NCBI RefSeq assembly: GCF_021728535.1
Contig: NZ_JAKKDU010000005.1
Span: 124,001-188,000 of the forward strand
Source of the DNA: Wocania arenilitoris
Lineage (GTDB): Bacteria; Bacteroidota; Bacteroidia; Flavobacteriales; Flavobacteriaceae
Direction: 5' to 3'
DNA length: 64,000 nucleotides
Shown: piece after piece, positions 55,980 to 63,329 of the stretch
Position numbering within the stretch: the first letter of the stretch is position 1
Layout of the letters: every line of letters starts with the position of its first letter
Notes under the pieces: generated by a model
What the model was told of the DNA's origin: nothing
The model's input: only the letters and a program-made list of their open reading frames with translations
Database searches by the model: none
Position numbers and translations under genes: made by a program

Positions 55980-56759
55980 ATGGATTTAAACTTAAAAAAC
56001 AAAGTCATTATTGTAACTGGTGGATCAAAAGGAATTGGTCTAGGAATTACGGAAGCTCTAATTAATGAAGGTGCTATTCCTGTAATAGTTAGTAGAAATA
56101 AAGCCAGTGTTGAAGTATTAATTAATAATATACATGCAGAAGGAAAAGAAGCGCATTATGTTATTGCAGAATTAACCGATCCTTTGCAATGTAAAAATGC
56201 AGTTGAAGCTACTATCAATAAATATGGCCGTATAGATGGTGTAGTAAATAATGCTGGTGTAAACGATGGTGTAAGTCTAGAAAATGGAAATTATGAAGAT
56301 TTTATAGAGTCTTTAAAACGCAATTTAGTACACTACTATCTTATTGTGCATCACGCTTTACCAGAACTTAAAAAAAGTAAAGGGAGCATTGTAAATATTG
56401 GCTCTAAAACATCTTTAACCGGACAAGGAGGAACATCTGGTTATGCGGCAGCTAATGGCGGGAGAAATGCTTTAACCAGAGAATGGGCGGTAGAATTGTT
56501 GCCTTACAGCATTAGAGTTAACGCACTTATTGTTGCTGAATGTTATACGCCACTGTATGACAAATGGATTAAAACTTTTGATAATCCAGAGGAAAAGTTA
56601 GAAGGGATTATCAAAAACATTCCCTTAGAAAATAGAATGACTACTGCTGAAGAAATAGCAAATACAGTAGTGTTTTTACTTTCAGATAAATCAAGTCATA
56701 CTACAGGACAATTAATTTTTGTTGATGGCGGATATACCCATTTAGATAGAGCATTATAA
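55980..56759 (+). CDS. SDR, probable L-fucose dehydrogenase with YxxxN active site
   Basis: A 259-residue cytoplasmic short-chain dehydrogenase, proposed to oxidise L-fucose to L-fucono-1,5-lactone. It keeps TGGSKGIG (13-20), NNAG (90-93), Ser142 and Tyr155, but position 159 is Asn (codon AAT) where the catalytic Lys of YxxxK is expected. The TSLTGQGGTSGYAAA stretch and the C-terminal GGYTHLDRAL resemble annotated L-fucose dehydrogenases. It sits just upstream of FucP and the mutarotase, with 70 bases to the permease start. The Lys loss could be a lineage-wide variant or a sign of changed chemistry. The fucose assignment comes from resemblance plus context. Confidence 0.78.
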   Translation: MDLNLKNKVIIVTGGSKGIGLGITEALINEGAIPVIVSRNKASVEVLINNIHAEGKEAHYVIAELTDPLQCKNAVEATINKYGRIDGVVNNAGVNDGVSLENGNYEDFIESLKRNLVHYYLIVHHALPELKKSKGSIVNIGSKTSLTGQGGTSGYAAANGGRNALTREWAVELLPYSIRVNALIVAECYTPLYDKWIKTFDNPEEKLEGIIKNIPLENRMTTAEEIANTVVFLLSDKSSHTTGQLIFVDGGYTHLDRAL

Positions 56760-56829
56760 GTTTTTTAGCGAAAAAAATATAAAAGATTAAAATAGTTCAG
56801 TAATTTTCACCCTATAAACTAAATTGATT

Positions 56830-58158
56830 ATGAGTAATTCAAAACCAGTTGTTGTATCAAAAAAGATACTTATTCCCTTTATTTTAGTAACCTCATTATT
56901 TGCACTTTGGGGATTTGCAAATGCCGTAACAGACCCGATGGTACAGGCCTTTCAAAAAGTTTTAGAACTTTCAAATGCTCAGGCATCTTGGGTACAAATG
57001 GCATTTTATGGAGGTTACTTTACTATGGCGTTGCCAGCAGCTATGTTTATGCGAAAATATTCATATAAAGTTGGTATTTTAATTGGGCTCGCTTTATACG
57101 CTACTGGTGCTTTGTTGTTTTTTCCAGCTGCACAGACAGAAAGTTTTATATTTTTCTGTTTAGGGTTGTATGTTTTAACGTTTGGGTTAGCCTTTTTAGA
57201 AACAGCAGCAAATCCATACATATTAGCAATGGGAGCTAAAGAAACAGCTACTCAACGTCTAAATTTAGCACAAGCCTTTAATCCAGTTGGTTTAATTGTT
57301 GGTGTATTTGTTGCGCAACAATTTGTATTGAGAAACTTACAATCTGATGATATTAAAGATTTTAGTGTTTTAGATGAAGCGTCTAAAGTGGCTATAAAAA
57401 CAGCTGATTTAATGGTGATTCGTAACCCTTATGTAATTCTTGGGTTAGTTTTGATTGGAATTTTTATTATGTTTTTAATAAGCAAAATGCCACAGTCTAA
57501 AGATGAAGGAGGGATGCCTAGTATAGGAGATACTTTTAGAACGTTAGGAAAGAACAAAAAATATGTATTAGGAGTTGTTGCGCAAATTTTATATGTAGGT
57601 GCGCAGATTATGTGCTGGACGTATATATATCATTACGCTAGAGCCATTGGAGTTGATAGTGTAACAGCAGGTAATTATCAAATTGCAGTTTTTATAATAT
57701 TCTTTGTGGGTAGAGCTATTGGAACTTATATGCTTCGTTTTATGAGTTCTGGTAAATTATTAATGTATTTTGCTGTTTTTGCTGCATTATGTACACTAGG
57801 TGCAATATGTGTTCAAGGGATAGTTGGTTTATATTGCTTAGTTGCCATATCTTTCTTTATGTCTTTAATGTTCCCAACTATATATGGGATTGCTTTAGGC
57901 GATTTAACCGAAGAACAATCAAAAGTAGGTTCTGCTGGACTAATAATGGCGATTGTTGGTGGTGCGGGGATGCCTTTATTACAAGGAATGATTATAGATG
58001 TTGGAGGAAATGGCGTTGCAGATACTAAAATTATGGGAGTAACCGAGGTTAATTTTTCATTCATACTACCATTAATATGTTTCATTTACATCGCTTGGTA
58101 CGGATTAAGAGTATTTAAAAGACACGAAGCAACCGATGATGTTTTACATAATGCCTAA
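56830..58158 (+). CDS. fucP: L-fucose:H+ symporter (FucP-type MFS permease)
   Basis: A 442-residue inner-membrane major facilitator protein with about 12 hydrophobic segments and the length of E. coli FucP (438). ATG 56830 is preferred over the TTG two codons upstream. The first helix reads LFALWGFANAVTDP, and GLAFLETAANPYI in helix four carries the glutamate matching the proton- and sugar-coupling Glu135 of FucP. It imports free L-fucose released in the periplasm by the GH29 and GH95 enzymes. It lies between the fucose dehydrogenase and the mutarotase, which makes L-fucose the best substrate, though FucP-family permeases for other hexoses exist. Confidence 0.88.
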   Translation: MSNSKPVVVSKKILIPFILVTSLFALWGFANAVTDPMVQAFQKVLELSNAQASWVQMAFYGGYFTMALPAAMFMRKYSYKVGILIGLALYATGALLFFPAAQTESFIFFCLGLYVLTFGLAFLETAANPYILAMGAKETATQRLNLAQAFNPVGLIVGVFVAQQFVLRNLQSDDIKDFSVLDEASKVAIKTADLMVIRNPYVILGLVLIGIFIMFLISKMPQSKDEGGMPSIGDTFRTLGKNKKYVLGVVAQILYVGAQIMCWTYIYHYARAIGVDSVTAGNYQIAVFIIFFVGRAIGTYMLRFMSSGKLLMYFAVFAALCTLGAICVQGIVGLYCLVAISFFMSLMFPTIYGIALGDLTEEQSKVGSAGLIMAIVGGAGMPLLQGMIIDVGGNGVADTKIMGVTEVNFSFILPLICFIYIAWYGLRVFKRHEATDDVLHNA

Positions 58159-58163
58159 TTAAA

Positions 58164-58502
58164 ATGAATAATCTAAAACGTCATTGTTTTGCTTTAGATT
58201 TAATTGATGATGCTCAATTAATAGCAGAATATAAAAAATATCACGAAAAAATATGGCCTGAAATAACAGCAAGTATTGTTGATTCTGGCATTGAAGTTTT
58301 ACAGATCTACTGTATAGCAAATCGGTTGTTTATGATTATGGAAGTAAACGATTCGTTTTCATTTGAAAAGAAATCTAAAATGGATAACAACAACCCAAAA
58401 GTACAAGAATGGGAAACTTTAATGTGGAACTACCAAAAGGCTTTACCAACAGCAAAAGTGGGCGAAAAATGGCTTTTAATGGAAAAAATATATCAATTAT
58501 AA
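58164..58502 (+). CDS. L-fucose/L-rhamnose mutarotase (RhaM family)
   Basis: A 112-residue cytoplasmic protein of the RhaM/DUF718 family. YKKYHEKIWPEI (24-35) carries the Tyr and His of the active site, and VQEWETLMWNYQKALP is the conserved C-terminal segment. The family speeds anomer conversion of 6-deoxy-L-sugars; here it would supply the anomer used by the L-fucose dehydrogenase. It starts five bases after the FucP stop, an arrangement like that in other oxidative fucose loci such as that of Campylobacter jejuni. Confidence 0.86.
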   Translation: MNNLKRHCFALDLIDDAQLIAEYKKYHEKIWPEITASIVDSGIEVLQIYCIANRLFMIMEVNDSFSFEKKSKMDNNNPKVQEWETLMWNYQKALPTAKVGEKWLLMEKIYQL

Positions 58503-58524
58503 ATAACATTTTAAATTAAATACA

Positions 58525-60219
58525 ATGAGGATTTTAATGATTGCAATTATTTGTTTATTAAGTTTTTCTTGCACTAATAAGTACAAGAATTTAGCAAATA
58601 CAGCAGAAGATTATCAGGTTATACCAAAGCCACAAAAATTAGATATGTTAACAGGTAAGTTTTTAGTAGATGGAAACACTAAAATTGTTGGTAGCGAAGT
58701 TTTAAAAAATGAAGGTGAATTTTTAGCGGGTATGCTTAGCGCAGCTACTGGTAATTCTATTAATTTTTATTCTGAAGGTTCAGGGAATATAACCCTAAAA
58801 TTAGATGATGCCATTAAAAATGAAGAAGGATATAGTTTAAATGTAACTTTTGATAAAATTGAAATATCTGGAAAAACAACAAAGGGCGTGTTTTATGGTA
58901 TTCAAACATTACGGCAATTAATGCCTGCAAGTATCGAATCTGCAAATGGAGATATAAAAGAACTAACTATTCCAGCAGTTTCAATCGCTGATAATCCAAG
59001 ATTTAAATACAGAGGTATGCATTTAGATGTTGCGCGCCATTTCTTTCCTGTAGATTTTGTAAAGAAGTATATAGACTTAATTGCAATGCATAAAATGAAT
59101 ACATTTCATTGGCATTTAACCGAAGATCAAGGTTGGAGAATTGAAATAAAAAAATATCCTAAATTAACCGAAGTAGGGGCGTGGAGAAACGGAACCATAG
59201 TTGGTCATCATCCAGGAACCGATAACGATCAAAAAAAATATGGTGGCTTTTACACCCAAGAAGATATTAAAGACATTGTGGCTTATGCTACAAAAAAACA
59301 CGTAACAGTAATCCCAGAAATAGAATTACCAGGGCATAGTAGTTCTGCTATTGCAGCATATCCTTATTTAAGTTGTTTTCCAGAAGAACCAACAAAGGTT
59401 TCACATGATATGGGATCTATAAAAGGAAAAGAAATTCAAGCGACAGGTACCCCAAAAATAGTGCAAGAAACTTGGGGTGTTTTTGATGATGTTTATTGTG
59501 CAGGTAAAGACGAAACTTTTACTTTCTTACAAGATGTTTTAGATGAGGTTATACTTTTGTTTCCATCAGAATATATTCATATTGGTGGTGATGAATGCCC
59601 AAAGGAAAACTGGAAAAGGTGTCCAAGTTGTCAAGCAAGAATTAAAGCTGAAGGATTACATGACGAACATGAGTTACAAAGCTATTTCATTACAAGAATT
59701 GAAAAATATTTAAATACAAAAGGAAAGCAAATTATTGGTTGGGATGAAATTTTAGAAGGTGGTTTAGCACCAAATGCAACCGTAATGTCTTGGAGAGGCA
59801 CCAAGGGAGGTATTGAGGCTGCAAAACAAAAGCACGATGTCATAATGTCACCAAATCATTCGTGTTATTTTGATCATTATCAAGTAAAAACTAAAGATGA
59901 AAAAGCTAAAGAACCTTTGTCAATAGGTGGCAATACTACAGTAGCAGATGTATATACTTATGAGCCAATGCCTAGTGAATTAAATAAGGAAGAACAAAAG
60001 TATGTTTTAGGTGCTCAAGCTAATGTTTGGACAGAATATATGAAAACTACCGATTATGTTGAGTATATGATTTTACCAAGAATGACTGCACTTTCAGAAG
60101 TTGTTTGGTCATCAAAAAACAATAGAGATTGGGAAGATTTTAGCACCCGATTAAACACGTTTAAAGATAGATTAGATGCTTTAGAATTAAATTATGCAAA
60201 GCATACTTTTGGCAAGTAA
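58525..60219 (+). CDS. GH20 beta-N-acetylhexosaminidase lipoprotein (minimal form)
   Basis: A 564-residue exo-beta-N-acetylhexosaminidase with a lipoprotein signal (Cys16, SFSC), a GH20b domain (about 30-150) and a catalytic barrel (about 158-560) with Asp356-Glu357 in IHIGGDEC. Unlike the copies at 6840 and 31228 it ends right after the barrel with no accessory module. It has a loop (about 284-318) that is missing in the second copy. The shorter build suggests work on small oligosaccharides rather than surface-bound polymer. It is the last hydrolase of the 60-kb unidirectional block. Confidence 0.94.
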   Translation: MRILMIAIICLLSFSCTNKYKNLANTAEDYQVIPKPQKLDMLTGKFLVDGNTKIVGSEVLKNEGEFLAGMLSAATGNSINFYSEGSGNITLKLDDAIKNEEGYSLNVTFDKIEISGKTTKGVFYGIQTLRQLMPASIESANGDIKELTIPAVSIADNPRFKYRGMHLDVARHFFPVDFVKKYIDLIAMHKMNTFHWHLTEDQGWRIEIKKYPKLTEVGAWRNGTIVGHHPGTDNDQKKYGGFYTQEDIKDIVAYATKKHVTVIPEIELPGHSSSAIAAYPYLSCFPEEPTKVSHDMGSIKGKEIQATGTPKIVQETWGVFDDVYCAGKDETFTFLQDVLDEVILLFPSEYIHIGGDECPKENWKRCPSCQARIKAEGLHDEHELQSYFITRIEKYLNTKGKQIIGWDEILEGGLAPNATVMSWRGTKGGIEAAKQKHDVIMSPNHSCYFDHYQVKTKDEKAKEPLSIGGNTTVADVYTYEPMPSELNKEEQKYVLGAQANVWTEYMKTTDYVEYMILPRMTALSEVVWSSKNNRDWEDFSTRLNTFKDRLDALELNYAKHTFGK

Positions 60220-60286
60220 TTAATACTAATCTCTTTTTATTAGAACATTATAATTAGAGTGAAAACATCTAAATTTCGAACATTGT

Positions 60287-60325
60287 TTTTGCAAATCAAT
60301 GCAAAATCCACACCTCTTTAAAGAG
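60287..60325. promoter_or_regulatory. Two dyads upstream of the AraC-family gene
   Basis: TTTTGCA at 60287-60293 and TGCAAAA at 60300-60306 form a perfect 7-bp inverted repeat around six bases. A second, contiguous palindrome CTCTTTAAAGAG lies at 60314-60325, ten bases before the ATG. Either may be a regulator site or an mRNA leader structure. An incomplete -7 like sequence TAAATTTC is at 60270-60277. Confidence 0.4.
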
Positions 60326-60334
60326 CTACATTAA

Positions 60335-61207
60335 ATGAGATTACATTTATTAGATAGAAGTACGAAGCTAAATGATTTTTCATTTTCAATCAGAAATAAT
60401 CGGTATCCCAATTTTTTAAAGATTTGGCACTATCATCCAGAATTTGAACTCGTAACTATATTAAAAAGCTCTGGTACTCGATTTATTGGAGATAATATAG
60501 AACAATTTAATGTTGGAGAAGTTGTTTTAATAGGGAAAAATTTGCCGCATATGTGGCTAAATGATAAAGAGTATTTTCAAGAAAACACCAAGTTAGAGGC
60601 ACAAGCCATAGCAATTCATTTTAAAGAAAATTTTCTAGGCAAATCATTTTTTAATATCCCTGAAATGAGTGTGATTAAAAAAATGTTCGAAAATGCAAAG
60701 TATGGAGTAAAGTTTACAGGAGATTTAAGTTTAGCAATTAGATGGATAAAAAAAATAGAAACTCTAAAAGGTTTCGATAAAACTATTGCCTTATTAAAAA
60801 TTCTAAATCTATTAGCAAACCACAAAGATTACAAGTTGTTATCTAGTATGGGATTTGTTAATTCGTTTAAAAAAACAGGGCGAACTAACTTAGTTGAGGT
60901 TTACGAGTATATAATAAAAAACTTTAAAGAGCGCATAACTTTAAACGATGTTGCTAATATTGCTTGCATGAACCCTACAGCATTTAGCAGAGTTTTTAAA
61001 CGTGTAAACCGAAAAACTTTCAGTGAATATTTAAATGAGGTTCGTGTAGGGTATGCCTGCAAATTATTAATGGAAGAAAAGTATAATATTTCAGAAATAT
61101 GCTTTGAGTCTGGTTTTAACAATATTTCAAACTTTAATAGGCAGTTTAAAAAAACAACAGGATACTCTCCAACAAATTATATTAAAAGGCACTTAAGTTT
61201 AGATTAA
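60335..61207 (+). CDS. AraC-family transcriptional regulator
   Basis: A 290-residue regulator with a cupin-type sensor domain (about 15-110; WHYHPEFELV and LIGKNLPHMW are typical) and a double helix-turn-helix DNA-binding domain (about 188-287; TLNDVANIACMNPTAFSRVF and ISEICFESGFNNISNFNRQF). Cupin AraC regulators generally sense a small sugar or sugar acid. Being right after the fucose transport/mutarotase genes and a GH20, it may activate the upstream hydrolases or the fucose pathway. It ends three bases from the end of the opposing LacI gene, so read-through could produce antisense RNA in both directions. Confidence 0.9.
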   Translation: MRLHLLDRSTKLNDFSFSIRNNRYPNFLKIWHYHPEFELVTILKSSGTRFIGDNIEQFNVGEVVLIGKNLPHMWLNDKEYFQENTKLEAQAIAIHFKENFLGKSFFNIPEMSVIKKMFENAKYGVKFTGDLSLAIRWIKKIETLKGFDKTIALLKILNLLANHKDYKLLSSMGFVNSFKKTGRTNLVEVYEYIIKNFKERITLNDVANIACMNPTAFSRVFKRVNRKTFSEYLNEVRVGYACKLLMEEKYNISEICFESGFNNISNFNRQFKKTTGYSPTNYIKRHLSLD

Positions 61208-61210
61208 CTT

Positions 61211-62254
61211 TTAATTATTAGTATAGCCGTCAAAATTTTCAGAATTAACGATGTCTATTGGCAATAACTTTTGCTTTGGTATTTTTTTATCAAAAAGGAA
61301 ATGTTCTGCCAGTTGAGTTATGCAAAGGTAAGATTGGTGCTTGGGGTTTTGATGAATTAAAAAATCTATAGCATTGCTTTTTAAGTATTTAATATTCTCG
61401 TCTAATAAATCATATCCAATAATTTTAATATCTAAATCGGTAAAATTTTTAATGATTTTTGCTACGCTATAAACCTTTGATGTGGTTACAAAAACACCTG
61501 AAATATTATTTGATTTATTTAATAAATTAGGTAACTCTTTATCTAAATCGGCCTGTTGAAAACTGTAAGTTTTCAAGGTGTAATTATTGTTTGATACTTG
61601 TTCTAAATAGTTTTTAAATCCCTTTTCTTTTAATTGCATATGAATGGAATTATTAAAAACTTCATCCAAGTGAATAATTATAATCTCTTTATTTTTAGGC
61701 ACAATCATTTCCATAAGACTCGCTGCAATTCGTCCACTTTGTAATAAATCTTGTCCTACGTAATTAGTAATACCATTTAATTCTAATGGGTCGTTAATCG
61801 TGCTAACAATAATATTGTTTGCATTATATTTTTTTATAACCTCTACAGATTCTTTATGAAAAACAGGTGTAATTAAAACGGCATCGGGTTGTTGCTTTAA
61901 AACATCTTTGTTAACCTCTAAGAAAGAATAAGTATCGGCATGATTAAAAAAATAAGAGTCAATTGTAATTCCAAAAGATTTATACTCATTAATAGCTTGA
62001 TTAACGCCATCAATACATGGTTGCCAGTAAGGGTCAATTTCTGGATTGGGCTGAATAACGCAAATATGGTAGTTTTTGGTGTTTTTTAAGCTTCTAGCAA
62101 TAAGGTTTGGCTGATAATCAATTTCCTCCAATAATTTGGTTACCTTATCCAATGCTTTTTTAGAAACCTTACCGCGCTTGTGTATAACCCTATCTACAGT
62201 GCCTTTAGAAACCCCTGCTAATTTAGCAATATCTTTTATGGTGTATTTTTTCAT
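61211..62254 (-). CDS. LacI-family transcriptional regulator
   Basis: A 347-residue repressor with an N-terminal LacI helix-turn-helix (YTIKDIAKLAGVSKGTVDRV), hinge helix (YQPNLIARSL) and a periplasmic-binding-protein-like sensor domain with FVTTSKVY and IIGYDLLDENIKYL segments. ATG at 62254 is preferred; a longer frame would add only three residues. It is the only gene on the minus strand and is transcribed divergently from the nucleotidyltransferase/kinase pair. A CG-centred palindrome lies between them at 62291-62304. It likely represses its own gene and the salvage pair, possibly sensing GlcNAc, GalNAc or fucose; the effector cannot be told from sequence. Confidence 0.92.
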   Translation of the reverse strand: MKKYTIKDIAKLAGVSKGTVDRVIHKRGKVSKKALDKVTKLLEEIDYQPNLIARSLKNTKNYHICVIQPNPEIDPYWQPCIDGVNQAINEYKSFGITIDSYFFNHADTYSFLEVNKDVLKQQPDAVLITPVFHKESVEVIKKYNANNIIVSTINDPLELNGITNYVGQDLLQSGRIAASLMEMIVPKNKEIIIIHLDEVFNNSIHMQLKEKGFKNYLEQVSNNNYTLKTYSFQQADLDKELPNLLNKSNNISGVFVTTSKVYSVAKIIKNFTDLDIKIIGYDLLDENIKYLKSNAIDFLIHQNPKHQSYLCITQLAEHFLFDKKIPKQKLLPIDIVNSENFDGYTNN

Positions 62255-62290
62255 ACAGAACAAATATATAAATATAGATTAAAACAATTA

Positions 62291-62304
62291 TGTGTTCGTA
62301 CACA
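62291..62304. promoter_or_regulatory. Putative LacI-family operator
   Basis: TGTGTTCGTACACA has perfect 5-bp arms (TGTGT/ACACA) and a central CG step, the hallmark of LacI-family sites. It lies 36 bases upstream of the LacI ATG and 119 bases upstream of the nucleotidyltransferase ATG, in the divergent promoter region. It is the best regulator site in the window. Confidence 0.62.
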
Positions 62305-62343
62305 TTTTTTGTGAAATTTCTTTTTTATTGATGAATTAATCTG

Positions 62344-62351
62344 TAAGTTTG
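62344..62351 (+). promoter_or_regulatory. Candidate -7 promoter element for the salvage operon
   Basis: TAAGTTTG matches the Bacteroidota -7 consensus TAnnTTTG and lies 72 bases before the ATG at 62424. No clear -33 TTG at the usual spacing was found. On the other strand 62261-62268 reads TATATTTG, a possible -7 for the LacI gene that would leave almost no leader. Confidence 0.4.
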
Positions 62352-62423
62352 CCTTATTTTGCAATGTGTTTTAGTAGTTGTAAGGTTGAAAATAAGTATA
62401 ATAACAATTTATTAAATAAAAAA

Positions 62424-63329
62424 ATGGAAAAGCCCACACTTGTAATTTTAGCAGCTGGTATGGGAAGTCGCTATGGTGGTTTAAAGCAGATAGATACTTT
62501 TACTCCAGAAGGAGATACTATTATCGATTTTTCAATTTACGATGGACTTCAAGCAGGATTTGGAAAATTTGTTTTTATAATTAGAAAAAGTTTTGAAAAG
62601 GAATTTAAAGAAAGCATAGGTAGTAAACTGCAAGGAAAAGCAGAAGTTGATTATGTGTTCCAAGAGTTTGAAAACGTTCCTAAAAAGTACATAAATCCAG
62701 AACGCGTTAAACCTTGGGGCACGGGGCATGCGCTTTTAATGGCAAAAGATGTTGTTAAAGAAAATTTTGCAATAATTAATGGAGACGATTTTTATGGTAA
62801 AGAAGCTTTTAAGGTTATGGCAAAAGCTTTAATGTCAAAAGATAAAAACTCTAATGTTTTTAATACTATGGCTTATTTGTTAAAAAATACAGTGTCAGAA
62901 CATGGTTATGTATCTAGAGGCGAATGTCAAGTTAATGAAAAAGGGTTTTTAACTGATGTAACCGAGAGAACCCACATTGAAAAAATTGATGGAAAGTTAA
63001 TGCGTAAAGATGAACATGGAAATTTTGTCTCTATTGATGAAAATACAATTGTTTCAATGAATTTTTGGGGATTTACACCTGAATGCTTTAACTTCGGAAA
63101 TCGTTTATTCGAAGAGTTTTTAGAAGAAAATAAATCAAATTTAAAAGCTGAGTTTTATATTCCTTCTATTGTTAATGATATTTTAAAATCAGGCAAAGCA
63201 AATGTAAAAGTTTTAAAATCAGATGCTAAATGGTTTGGTGTTACTTATCGAGAAGACAAAGAAATTGTTGAAAAAGCAATAAAAAAATTAAAAGAACAGG
63301 GCGTTTATCCAAAAAATCTTTGGGAGTAA
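62424..63329 (+). CDS. Sugar-phosphate nucleotidyltransferase
   Basis: A 301-residue cytoplasmic nucleotidyltransferase. The N-terminal LAAGMGSRYGGLKQ loop binds the nucleotide, and GTGHALLMAK and INGDDFYG supply the base and metal sites. ATG 62424 is used rather than a TTG 25 codons upstream. The stop shares a base with the next ATG (TAATG), coupling it to a sugar 1-kinase. The pair would turn GlcNAc or GalNAc into the 1-phosphate and then into a nucleotide sugar, as in the N-acetylhexosamine salvage route of bifidobacteria. The nucleotide (UTP is likely) and sugar are inferred. Confidence 0.84.
   Translation: MEKPTLVILAAGMGSRYGGLKQIDTFTPEGDTIIDFSIYDGLQAGFGKFVFIIRKSFEKEFKESIGSKLQGKAEVDYVFQEFENVPKKYINPERVKPWGTGHALLMAKDVVKENFAIINGDDFYGKEAFKVMAKALMSKDKNSNVFNTMAYLLKNTVSEHGYVSRGECQVNEKGFLTDVTERTHIEKIDGKLMRKDEHGNFVSIDENTIVSMNFWGFTPECFNFGNRLFEEFLEENKSNLKAEFYIPSIVNDILKSGKANVKVLKSDAKWFGVTYREDKEIVEKAIKKLKEQGVYPKNLWE

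Noticed and set aside
60219-60260. Rho-independent terminator after the third GH20
   Set aside because: CTAAT...ATTAG can pair but the stem is only five AT-rich base pairs, with no GC clamp or following T-run.
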